Shown here one piece after another: positions 9,285 through 16,523 of a DNA stretch of 64,000 nt. Source of the stretch: Bacteroidales bacterium (GTDB taxonomy: Bacteria > Bacteroidota > Bacteroidia > Bacteroidales > GCA-2748055). Under the pieces are notes generated by a model, which had not been told where the DNA came from, did no database searches, and saw only the letters and a list, made by a program, of their open reading frames with translations. Position numbers and translations under genes: made by a program. The stretch is taken from assembly GCA_016936975.1 (NCBI GenBank), contig JAFGWU010000054.1, positions 1-64,000 on the forward strand, given 5' to 3'. Position 1 is the stretch's first letter. The number at the start of each line of letters is the position of its first letter.

Positions 9285-10096
9285 TGATTAGAATTGATGA
9301 TACTTTCATAGAAAACGGAAAATTGGTCCACAAAGTCTTCATTTCCGATATAATTCATTAATGGTTTTCCGCTCTTCTTTAAAATCTGCAAAGTATCATC
9401 AGGAAGATCTGAGCTGCCCGGGATCAAACCATCCGAAAAATTAACCGCAAGCTTGATAAGATTATTGTGATTGGGCTGACTCACTATTTCAACATTTTCC
9501 GGCATAACACCGTCGATTAATATTTTTGTCTTGAAAGAAGGATTCAACGTGCTATCGAATGCATTATTATAAACTGAAAAAACCACCTTTGTATCTGAGA
9601 ACAGGGGATCCTCCCTGTAAGCATTCTTGAGGTAAAGCGGTACTAAAGAAGTAAACCATCCATGGCAATGAACCAGATCGGGCGACCAGCGAAGTTTTCG
9701 AACCGTTTCCAATACACCCCTGGCAAAAAAGATCATTCTCTCATCATTGTCCTCGAAAAAACAGCCTTTTGAATCGGTAAAAGTTGCTTTTCTATGAAAA
9801 TAATCATCATTATCGATAAAATATACCTGCATTCTTGCGGATTGTATGGAAGCTACCTTGATGATTAACGGGTGATCCGTATCATCAATAATCAGATTCA
9901 TTCCGGAAAGGCGAATAACTTCGTGCAACTGGTTGCGCCTTTCATTGATATTTCCGTACTTCGGCATGAATGTCCTTATTTCCATTCCTTTGTCCTGTAT
10001 GCCTTGAGGTAAATATCTGGAGATATAGGAAAGTTCGGTTTCGGGTAGGTAAGGAGTAATTTCTTGTGAAACGAATAAAACTTTAACACTTTCCAT
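9281..10096 (-). CDS. Glycogen/starch synthase-like protein, N-terminal GT5 domain only
   Basis: The protein resembles the N-terminal half of GT5 glycogen/starch synthases: KVLFVSQEITPYLPETELSYISRYLPQ at the N terminus and DLVHCHGWFTSLVPLYLK, where the HCHGW segment lies in the ADP-glucose synthase core. At 271 aa it is about half the length of a full GlgA (about 470-500 aa) and has no C-terminal GT1-like domain with the E-x7-E nucleotide site. I chose the ATG at 10096 because GTGTGT-spaced AAGGTG precedes it and the upstream TTG (10117) adds nothing family-like. Such short versions occur in other Bacteroidota. Whether it makes a glucan is doubtful; it may be regulatory or need a partner. Confidence 0.75.
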   Translation of the reverse strand: MESVKVLFVSQEITPYLPETELSYISRYLPQGIQDKGMEIRTFMPKYGNINERRNQLHEVIRLSGMNLIIDDTDHPLIIKVASIQSARMQVYFIDNDDYFHRKATFTDSKGCFFEDNDERMIFFARGVLETVRKLRWSPDLVHCHGWFTSLVPLYLKNAYREDPLFSDTKVVFSVYNNAFDSTLNPSFKTKILIDGVMPENVEIVSQPNHNNLIKLAVNFSDGLIPGSSDLPDDTLQILKKSGKPLMNYIGNEDFVDQFSVFYESIINSNH

Positions 10097-10121
10097 TATT
10101 ACACACCTTATATTCAATCCG

Positions 10122-10151
10122 CAAATTTACTAAAAATAATCGAGACCTCAA
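10122..10151 (-). promoter_or_regulatory. Bacteroidota-type promoter for the GT5-like/DUF4270/glmS unit
   Basis: On the minus strand a -33 TTG (10149-10151) is followed after exactly 19 bp by TAAATTTG (10122-10129), a full match to the Bacteroidota -7 consensus TAnnTTTG with the right spacing. The predicted start of transcription is around 10115-10119, about 20 nt before the ATG at 10096. Confidence 0.7.
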
Positions 10152-10227
10152 TTAGAATGGATCCACCAGTTAAAACGATGACTCAGCCAATTATAAAATC
10201 CTTTTAAAACGGTTGTGTTATAAACAT

Positions 10228-10235
10228 TATATTTG
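10228..10235 (+). promoter_or_regulatory. Probable -7 box for panC
   Basis: TATATTTG matches the TAnnTTTG consensus exactly and lies 14 bp before the panC ATG at 10250, so the 5' leader would be only about 10 nt. I see no TTG at the ideal -33 distance. With the minus-strand promoter at 10122-10151 this makes the 153-bp region a divergent promoter region. Confidence 0.5.
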
Positions 10236-10249
10236 CCCTCAGCAATATC

Positions 10250-11092
10250 ATGGAAATACTTGAAACAAAAAAGGAGATAACGGATCGATTACACACCGTA
10301 AGACTAGATGGATCCGACATCGGGCTGGTCCCTACAATGGGGGCGCTCCACAACGGACACGCATCCCTGATCAGTAGAGCCCGGGAAGAAAATCAAACAG
10401 TCGTGGTGTCGGTTTTTGTCAACCCAACCCAGTTTAATGACCCGCAGGATCTTCTTAAATATCCCCGGACACCTGAAAGGGACATTCAATTGTTAGGAGA
10501 GTTGCAGGTTGATTTTGTATTTATTCCCGGGGAAAAAGAGATGTATCCCGAACCGGATGAACGGTTTTTCGACCTTTACCCCCTTGATGCTGTTATGGAA
10601 GGTAAATACCGGAAAAATCATTTTAACGGTGTCGCACAGATCGTGACCAAACTGTTTGATACCATTGCCCCCGATCGTGCTTATTTCGGCCAGAAAGACT
10701 TTCAACAGCTCGTTATCGTAAAAAGGCTCGTCCAATTAATGGGATACAACATATCCATCGTAGCCTGTCCGATCATCAGGGAACCGGATGGCCTTGCCAT
10801 GAGTTCCCGCAATATCCGCCTTTCTCCTGAAGAGCGTCAGATTGCTCCTTTTATCTCACAAACGCTTTTTAAAGCCAATAAATTAAAAAGCAATTACTCT
10901 CCGTCTGAACTGAAGCAATGGGTTATTGGTCAATTCAGGAAAAGAAAAGCATTCAAACTTGAATACTTTGAAATTGTGGACGATACTGAACTGAAACAGG
11001 TTAAAGAATGGTCAGAACACGTTATCACGGTCGGATGCATTGCGGTTCATCTGGGAAAAGTCAGACTGATTGATAATATTATTTTTAATTAA
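10250..11092 (+). CDS. panC: Pantoate-beta-alanine ligase (pantothenate synthetase)
   Basis: Joins pantoate and beta-alanine using ATP to give pantothenate, the precursor of coenzyme A. The nucleotidyltransferase signature is MGALHNGHASLI near residues 27-38. FVNPTQFNDPQDLLKYPR and YFGQKDFQQLVIVKRLV are strongly conserved in PanC, and SSRNIRLSPEER contains the KMSKS-like loop. The length of 280 aa is standard. It is followed by panD, which supplies its beta-alanine substrate, so the pair forms the vitamin B5 branch. Confidence 0.97.
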   Translation: MEILETKKEITDRLHTVRLDGSDIGLVPTMGALHNGHASLISRAREENQTVVVSVFVNPTQFNDPQDLLKYPRTPERDIQLLGELQVDFVFIPGEKEMYPEPDERFFDLYPLDAVMEGKYRKNHFNGVAQIVTKLFDTIAPDRAYFGQKDFQQLVIVKRLVQLMGYNISIVACPIIREPDGLAMSSRNIRLSPEERQIAPFISQTLFKANKLKSNYSPSELKQWVIGQFRKRKAFKLEYFEIVDDTELKQVKEWSEHVITVGCIAVHLGKVRLIDNIIFN

Positions 11093-11097
11093 CTTTG
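11070..11097 (+). promoter_or_regulatory. Probable promoter for panD and downstream genes
   Basis: TTG (11070-11072), a 17-bp spacer and TAACTTTG (11090-11097) match the Bacteroidota -33/-7 pattern. The -7 box overlaps the stop codon of panC, and the predicted start site lies roughly 15 nt before the panD ATG at 11117. The panD gene may thus be expressed both by read-through and from its own promoter. Confidence 0.5.
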
Positions 11098-11116
11098 CAC
11101 CGGAAACAGATTGATT

Positions 11117-11467
11117 ATGAATATTGAAGTTGTAAAATCGAAAATTCATCGTGTTACGGTTACTGAGGCTGACCTCCACTATGTAGGAAGCATTACAATC
11201 GATGAAGATTTGATGGATGCTGCCAATTTGATAGAATATGAGAAGGTCCAGGTCCTAAATATCAATAATGGTGAACGGCTTGAAACTTATGTTATTACAG
11301 GGAAAAGGGGTTCAGGACAAATCTGCATGAACGGACCGGCAGCACGTAAAGTCACGGTTGGGGATATTGTTATCATTATATCCTATGCTTCAATGGATTT
11401 TGAGGCTGCAAAGAAATTTACCCCTGCACTGGTTTTTCCTGACACTGCCTCCAATAAATTAACCTGA
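11117..11467 (+). CDS. panD: Aspartate 1-decarboxylase (pyruvoyl enzyme)
   Basis: Decarboxylates aspartate to beta-alanine for pantothenate synthesis. The proenzyme is self-cleaved between Gly24 and Ser25, and the site is visible here in [18 protein letters not shown] with Ser25 as the residue that becomes the pyruvoyl group. The conserved INGPAAR-like segment appears as [14 protein letters not shown]. The length of 116 aa is normal when the ATG at 11117 is used; the TTG 6 bp earlier is less likely. It is followed at 7 bp by a membrane protein gene. Confidence 0.96.
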   Translation: MNIEVVKSKIHRVTVTEADLHYVGSITIDEDLMDAANLIEYEKVQVLNINNGERLETYVITGKRGSGQICMNGPAARKVTVGDIVIIISYASMDFEAAKKFTPALVFPDTASNKLT

Positions 11468-11474
11468 TCAGGAA

Positions 11475-12494
11475 TTGAAAAAAGCAATTATTCAGATTCT
11501 TAAAATTTCTGGATTTGCAGGACTCGGAATTCTGCTTTTATATTTTGCCTTCCGTGACATTGAACTGGATGAGCTTCTGAATATTATTAAAAATGCGAAC
11601 TTCTGGTGGGTTGGAGCCTCCCTGCTGTTTCTCACTCTTTCCTTTATCAGCAGGGCACGACGCTGGGTTCTGTTAATCGAACCGCTGAATTTTAAACCCT
11701 CCCTAAGAAATACCTTCTATGCCCTCATGGTGGGTTATCTTGCCAATTATGCACTGCCCAGGCTTGGAGAGGTTACGCGATGCGTAACACTGGGGAAAAA
11801 GGAGAAAATTCCTGTGGATTCTCTTTTCGGAACAGTGATCATTGAAAGGGTGTTTGACCTGTTAATGCTGATTCTCATTCTCCTGTTACTTCTGTTCACC
11901 TGGCTGGAAAAATTCGGCGGATTTTTCCACGATCAGCTTTACATCCCTTTTCAGGAAAAAATCATTAAGGCATTCGGCGAAACCTATCTCTTCTGGGCAA
12001 TAATAGCCGCATTCCTGACTGTAATTCTCATCCTTATTTATGTTTTTCGTAAAAGCCTTTTGAAACTAAAATTCTTTCAAAAAATCAGAGATCTCCTTAA
12101 AGGAGTTTTTCTGGGACTGAAAACCGTCTATAGGATGAAGCGCAACTGGGAATTTATTTTTCACACAGTGTTCATCTGGTTTTGCAACATCATGATGACC
12201 TGGGTCCTGGTCTTTTCTCTGAAGGAAACTTCTCACCTGGTTTTCATAGATGGAGTGTTCCTCCTGGTTGTAGGTGGTATTGCCTTTGTTGCGCCGGTAA
12301 CGGGTGGATTCGGCGCTTATCACTGGATGGTTTCAAGGGCGCTCTATTTCGTATACGGGCTTACTCTCGAACAGGGTGGCGCATACGCCATACTTACCCA
12401 CGAGGCAAACTCACTTTACACCATATTGCTGGGTGCAATTTCATTCGCTATAATCTTAAGCAGTAATAAAAAACGGCAATATTCCCATGCGTGA
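11475..12494 (+). CDS. Flippase-like (LPG synthase transmembrane region/UPF0104) membrane protein
   Basis: Integral membrane protein of 339 aa with about eight hydrophobic segments and the family motifs RARRWVLLIEPL near residue 61, YLANYALPRLGEVTRC near residue 92 and APVTGGFGAYHWMV near residue 276. It belongs to the domain family also found in the membrane part of lysyl-phosphatidylglycerol synthase and in glycolipid-related proteins; the substrate is unknown. The only plausible start is a TTG at 11475, since no ATG or GTG occurs before the first conserved segment. The 3' end overlaps rfaE2 by 8 bp, suggesting coupled translation. Confidence 0.8.
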   Translation: MKKAIIQILKISGFAGLGILLLYFAFRDIELDELLNIIKNANFWWVGASLLFLTLSFISRARRWVLLIEPLNFKPSLRNTFYALMVGYLANYALPRLGEVTRCVTLGKKEKIPVDSLFGTVIIERVFDLLMLILILLLLLFTWLEKFGGFFHDQLYIPFQEKIIKAFGETYLFWAIIAAFLTVILILIYVFRKSLLKLKFFQKIRDLLKGVFLGLKTVYRMKRNWEFIFHTVFIWFCNIMMTWVLVFSLKETSHLVFIDGVFLLVVGGIAFVAPVTGGFGAYHWMVSRALYFVYGLTLEQGGAYAILTHEANSLYTILLGAISFAIILSSNKKRQYSHA

Positions 12495-12966
12495 ACACCT
12501 TTTGAAGAAAATAGTCTCCACGGTTCAGATTACAGGGATACTGAATCCTGGATACAGGAAGCTCCATACCGTAGCTTTCACCAACGGCTGTTTTGATATC
12601 CTGCACAGGGGACATATCTATTATCTTTCGAAGATCAGGGAAAAAGCGGATATCCTGATTATCGGATTGAACTCCGATAACTCCGTCCACCGGCTTAAAG
12701 GCCCCGGAAGGCCGGTTCAGGATCAGCAAACCAGGGCTGAAATATTGGCTTCACTGTTCTTCGTGGATTTTGTTATCCTCTTTGCAGAGGAAACCCCCAT
12801 CAGGCTAATCACCCTGATCAGACCGGACCTCCTGGTTAAAGGTGGCGATTACCGGGCTGAAGATATCGTCGGCTATGAGGAAGTTACCTCCTACGGTGGC
12901 AGGGTGGAAACCATCCCTTTTCTGGAAGGATATTCTTCTTCGGATTTAATTAAAAGAATAAAATAG
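12487..12966 (+). CDS. rfaE2: D-glycero-beta-D-manno-heptose 1-phosphate adenylyltransferase
   Basis: Transfers AMP from ATP to heptose 1-phosphate, making the ADP-heptose used in lipopolysaccharide core. This is the stand-alone version of the C-terminal domain of HldE. The cytidylyltransferase-fold signature FTNGCFDILHRGHIYYL is near residues 31-47, and the ending VKGGDYRAEDIVGYEEVTSYGG with GYSSSDLIKRIK is typical. The length of 159 aa is normal. No hldA-type kinase or hldD epimerase was seen in the window. It overlaps the membrane protein gene upstream. Confidence 0.93.
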   Translation: MREHLLKKIVSTVQITGILNPGYRKLHTVAFTNGCFDILHRGHIYYLSKIREKADILIIGLNSDNSVHRLKGPGRPVQDQQTRAEILASLFFVDFVILFAEETPIRLITLIRPDLLVKGGDYRAEDIVGYEEVTSYGGRVETIPFLEGYSSSDLIKRIK

Positions 12967-13029
12967 TTAATCGGCACCGGAATCATTATGTTCCTATTTG
13001 CTTAACTTTACTATTGAATCCTTTTTACC

Positions 13030-14388
13030 ATGGCGAAATCAAAAACGGCATATGTATGTCAGAATTGCGGTGCAGAGTCGCCGAAATGGATTGGGCGATG
13101 CTATTCCTGTGGCGAATGGAATACCTTTGTAGAACAAATCATTCATAAAGAGTCTCCGCGTTCCGGTAAATTTGGATCCTCCGGAACCGCTGTCGTCGAA
13201 AAACTTCTGGAAATCCAATCCGATGACCTGAAAAGACTTGATTTACATAACGGGGAATTCAACAGGGTGCTGGGAGGAGGTTTGGTTCCCGGTTCTGTGG
13301 TCCTGATTGGAGGGGAACCGGGAATAGGTAAATCCACTCTGGCCCTTCAGGTGGCTATGACTATTGAGCGGAAGACCCTTTATGTATCAGGCGAAGAGAG
13401 TCCGCAACAAATCAGGATGCGGGCAGATCGGCTAGGAATATTGAACGATCAACTGATGGTGCTTCCCGAAACTTCTCTTCAGGCTATCCTGAACCAGGTA
13501 AAAAATATTGACCCCGACCTGATAGTAATTGATTCTATTCAGACCCTCTATTCCAGCGACCTTGAGTCAACACCGGGGTCTGTCAGCCAAGTAAGGGAGT
13601 GTGCAGCCCAACTCCTAAGAATGGCAAAAGAGACCGGTATCCCGGTTATCCTGATCGGACATATTACCAAGGAGGGCAGCCTGGCCGGTCCGAAAGTACT
13701 CGAACATATCGTGGATACCGTTTTACAGTTTGAAGGCGATACACATCATATGTACCGCATATTGCGTGCCAGCAAAAACCGGTTTGGCTCAACCTCTGAA
13801 CTGGGAGTTTTTGAAATGCAGAATAGGGGTCTTATTGAGATTGCCAATCCTTCTGAACTGCTCATAAACCAACAGCCCGCCGATCTGAGCGGATCAGCTA
13901 TAGCTGCAAATATGGAAGGAATCCGTCCATTGATGATAGAAGTCCAGGCCCTGGTCAGTTCAGCTGTTTATGGAACACCCCAGCGTACCTCCACAGGATT
14001 TGACTTGAGGCGTCTCAGTATGCTGCTTGCAGTTCTGGAAAAACGTGCAAATTTTAAACTGGCAAGTAAAGATGTTTTCATAAACATTGCCGGGGGAATC
14101 CGTGTGGATGATCCGGCAATTGACCTGGCTGTCGTAGCAGCGGTTCTCTCCTCTACCATTGATATACCTGTCGAATCACAAAGTTGTATGGCGGGAGAGG
14201 TTGGATTGTCGGGAGAAATCAGACCGGTAAACAGGATTGAACAACGGATGATGGAGGCAGAGAAGCTTGGATTCAGGAGAATATTTATACCAACATTTAA
14301 TAAAAAAGGAATTGACCTTAATCGGTTCAGTATGCAGATTGTTGAAATTAACCGAATACAGGAGCTGGCCAAATACCTTTTCGGATGA
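13030..14388 (+). CDS. radA: DNA repair protein RadA
   Basis: RecA-related ATPase that promotes branch migration in recombinational repair. The N-terminal zinc finger is complete (CQNCGAESPKWIGRCYSCGEW, four cysteines), the Walker A motif is GGEPGIGKSTL with Lys101, and the RadA-specific KNRFGS motif is in RASKNRFGSTSELG. The C-terminal part is the Lon-protease-like domain (VFINIAGGIRVDDPAIDLAV, and later GLSGEIRPVNRIEQRM). The length of 452 aa is standard. Its stop codon overlaps the start of the next gene. Confidence 0.97.
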   Translation: MAKSKTAYVCQNCGAESPKWIGRCYSCGEWNTFVEQIIHKESPRSGKFGSSGTAVVEKLLEIQSDDLKRLDLHNGEFNRVLGGGLVPGSVVLIGGEPGIGKSTLALQVAMTIERKTLYVSGEESPQQIRMRADRLGILNDQLMVLPETSLQAILNQVKNIDPDLIVIDSIQTLYSSDLESTPGSVSQVRECAAQLLRMAKETGIPVILIGHITKEGSLAGPKVLEHIVDTVLQFEGDTHHMYRILRASKNRFGSTSELGVFEMQNRGLIEIANPSELLINQQPADLSGSAIAANMEGIRPLMIEVQALVSSAVYGTPQRTSTGFDLRRLSMLLAVLEKRANFKLASKDVFINIAGGIRVDDPAIDLAVVAAVLSSTIDIPVESQSCMAGEVGLSGEIRPVNRIEQRMMEAEKLGFRRIFIPTFNKKGIDLNRFSMQIVEINRIQELAKYLFG

Positions 14389-14882
14389 TGAACCTGACGG
14401 AAGATCCTTTTATCCCTCTTATTAAAGAAGATTACAGGCCTGTATTCAAGCTTTACCCTGTTCAGTTACCCGAAATCAAATCCGGAGCAGCTTATTACTT
14501 TAAAACAGAAAGCGGCTTGCATTACGAGGTACTCTTTGCGAAAAAGAAAGACAACTACCTGGAAAACATTATCAATTTCAGTGTGCTGAATGAGGAATTT
14601 GAGGATGAATACAGTGTTACCAACCGAGGTGAGATATACCGCGTCATGGCTACTGTTATAGAGATTATCCTCATATATCATGAAAATCATGCATATTCGG
14701 TAAGCTATGAATTCAGCGGAGAGTTCAAAAAAGGAAACGAAAACCGTCCCACCAGCATCCGAACCTTTTTATACTATCGCAAAGCAAAACAAATAATCAA
14801 TCCTGCCTGGAACATTCAACTATCTGGTAACAAAGTCATTGTACACAGAAAGCGACCACATCATGGAAAACCAAATTATTGA
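14385..14882 (+). CDS. Uncharacterised 165-residue protein
   Basis: I do not recognise this protein with confidence. It is soluble, without signal peptide or membrane segment, and its middle part EYSVTNRGEIYRVMATVIEII followed by RTFLYYRKAKQI recalls the DUF6934 family; that is a resemblance from memory, not a search result. The ATG at 14385 overlaps the radA stop codon and the 3' end overlaps the ABC ATPase gene by 20 bp, which argues that it is translated. A second ATG at 14388 is equally possible. Confidence 0.6.
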   Translation: MMNLTEDPFIPLIKEDYRPVFKLYPVQLPEIKSGAAYYFKTESGLHYEVLFAKKKDNYLENIINFSVLNEEFEDEYSVTNRGEIYRVMATVIEIILIYHENHAYSVSYEFSGEFKKGNENRPTSIRTFLYYRKAKQIINPAWNIQLSGNKVIVHRKRPHHGKPNY

Positions 14883-16515
14883 AATCACCGATCTTACTCT
14901 CAAATTGAATAAAGCGGTCTTAATCAACAATATCTCACTGAATATCAAAAGAGGACATATAACCGGGCTGGTTGGCGAGTCCGGATCAGGAAAAACCATG
15001 ACAGCTCTTTCTATGCTTCGCCTTCTGCCTCCGGGAATCGACATCCATACCGGAACAATCCGTTTTAATAGCAGCGATGGATCTTTCTATCCACTGGAAA
15101 GCATCCCTGAAAATATTCTGAACCGAATCAGGGGAAATAAAATAGCCATGATTTTCCAGGAACCGATGACCTCCCTGAATCCATCCATAACCTGCGGCAA
15201 ACAAATTATGGAAGCTATTATCCGTCATAAACCAGTCGGCCGTAAAGAAGCTCTCGAACAAACTCTGGAACTGTTGGATGAAATGAAGCTACCAGATCCC
15301 TCCAGGATATTCAAGGCATGGCCCCATCAGTTATCAGGCGGTCAGCGCCAGCGGATCATGATTGCAATGGCCCTTTCTACAAACCCCGAAATGCTGATAG
15401 CTGACGAACCGACCACCGCACTCGATGTTACCGTGCAGAAAAGCATTCTTGACCTTCTGAACCATTTAGGGGCTAAATACAATCTGAGTATTCTATTTAT
15501 AACCCACGATCTGATGGTTCTTAAACAGATTGCCGATGATATCATTGTCATGCAACAGGGGGAGATTGTTGAGAGCGGGTCCGAAGAAAAAATCTTGTGC
15601 CAGCCCGAAAAAACCTATACGAAAGCACTTATAGCCTGCAAACCAAAACTGGAAGGTAATCCCGCAAGACTTCCCACTATAGCAAGCCTGACCGGTTCAA
15701 CATTCGAACGGGCGGAGAAGAAACAATCTTTTCCTGAAAAGGCTCCCTGTATCCCGCTGTTAACGGTACAGAATCTTAATGTAACTTATTTCAGTGGCCG
15801 CCGGAAATCGACACAGGCGGTCAAAAATGTCAGTTTTGAAGTGTATGAGGGCGAGACACTGGGTTTGGTGGGTGAATCAGGTTCAGGAAAGACCACCATT
15901 GGAAGAACAGTTCTCAGATTGATCGAAGCCAACAGCGGCAAGATTCTTTACAGGGGAATGAATTTGACCCGGATGCCTGAAAAAGAAATCCGGACCTTGC
16001 GTAAAAATTTTCAGATTGTATTCCAAGATCCTTATTCTTCATTAAATCCACGGTTTACCATCGGCCGGATGCTCCGGGAGCCCATGGATATTCACAATAT
16101 CGGAAAAAGCAGGGAGGAGAGACTGGCCTTCATTGAACATCTAATGGGACAGGTCGGCCTGGAAAAAGATGCTCTGAACAAATATCCGCACCAGTTCTCA
16201 GGGGGACAGAGACAACGCATCGGAATTGCCCGTGCCCTTGCCTGCAGGCCGGAATTCATCATCCTCGACGAATGTGTTTCCTCTCTCGATGTAAGTATTC
16301 AGGCACAGATTCTAAACCTCCTGAATGATCTCAAACTGATTTACGGATTAACCTATATTTTTATCTCACACGACCTGACGGTGGTAAAATATATGTCGGA
16401 CCGGGTGATAATTATGAAAAGCGGTGAGATCATAGAATCCGGACAGACAGGCCAGGTTTACAGGAATCCGGAACATGAATATACCCGTAAGCTGATTGAT
16501 GCCATTCCCGGATAG
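14863..16515 (+). CDS. Oligopeptide-type ABC transporter ATPase, two fused nucleotide-binding domains
   Basis: ATP-binding component (550 aa) with two complete ATPase domains in tandem, like YejF/GsiA of peptide and glutathione importers. Domain 1 has GLVGESGSGKTMTALSML, LSGGQRQRIMIAMAL and LIADEPTTALDVTVQ. Domain 2 has GLVGESGSGKTTIGRTVLR, FSGGQRQRIGIARAL and IILDECVSSLDVSIQ, in which the usual Walker B Glu-Pro is Glu-Cys. The oligopeptide-specific EPMTSLNP-like Q-loop segments are present in both. I chose the ATG at 14863 because the TTG at 14839 lies inside the previous gene. No permease or substrate-binding protein gene is adjacent, so the import partner must be encoded elsewhere. Confidence 0.9.
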   Translation: MENQIIEITDLTLKLNKAVLINNISLNIKRGHITGLVGESGSGKTMTALSMLRLLPPGIDIHTGTIRFNSSDGSFYPLESIPENILNRIRGNKIAMIFQEPMTSLNPSITCGKQIMEAIIRHKPVGRKEALEQTLELLDEMKLPDPSRIFKAWPHQLSGGQRQRIMIAMALSTNPEMLIADEPTTALDVTVQKSILDLLNHLGAKYNLSILFITHDLMVLKQIADDIIVMQQGEIVESGSEEKILCQPEKTYTKALIACKPKLEGNPARLPTIASLTGSTFERAEKKQSFPEKAPCIPLLTVQNLNVTYFSGRRKSTQAVKNVSFEVYEGETLGLVGESGSGKTTIGRTVLRLIEANSGKILYRGMNLTRMPEKEIRTLRKNFQIVFQDPYSSLNPRFTIGRMLREPMDIHNIGKSREERLAFIEHLMGQVGLEKDALNKYPHQFSGGQRQRIGIARALACRPEFIILDECVSSLDVSIQAQILNLLNDLKLIYGLTYIFISHDLTVVKYMSDRVIIMKSGEIIESGQTGQVYRNPEHEYTRKLIDAIPG

Positions 16516-16523
16516 AGGAATTA

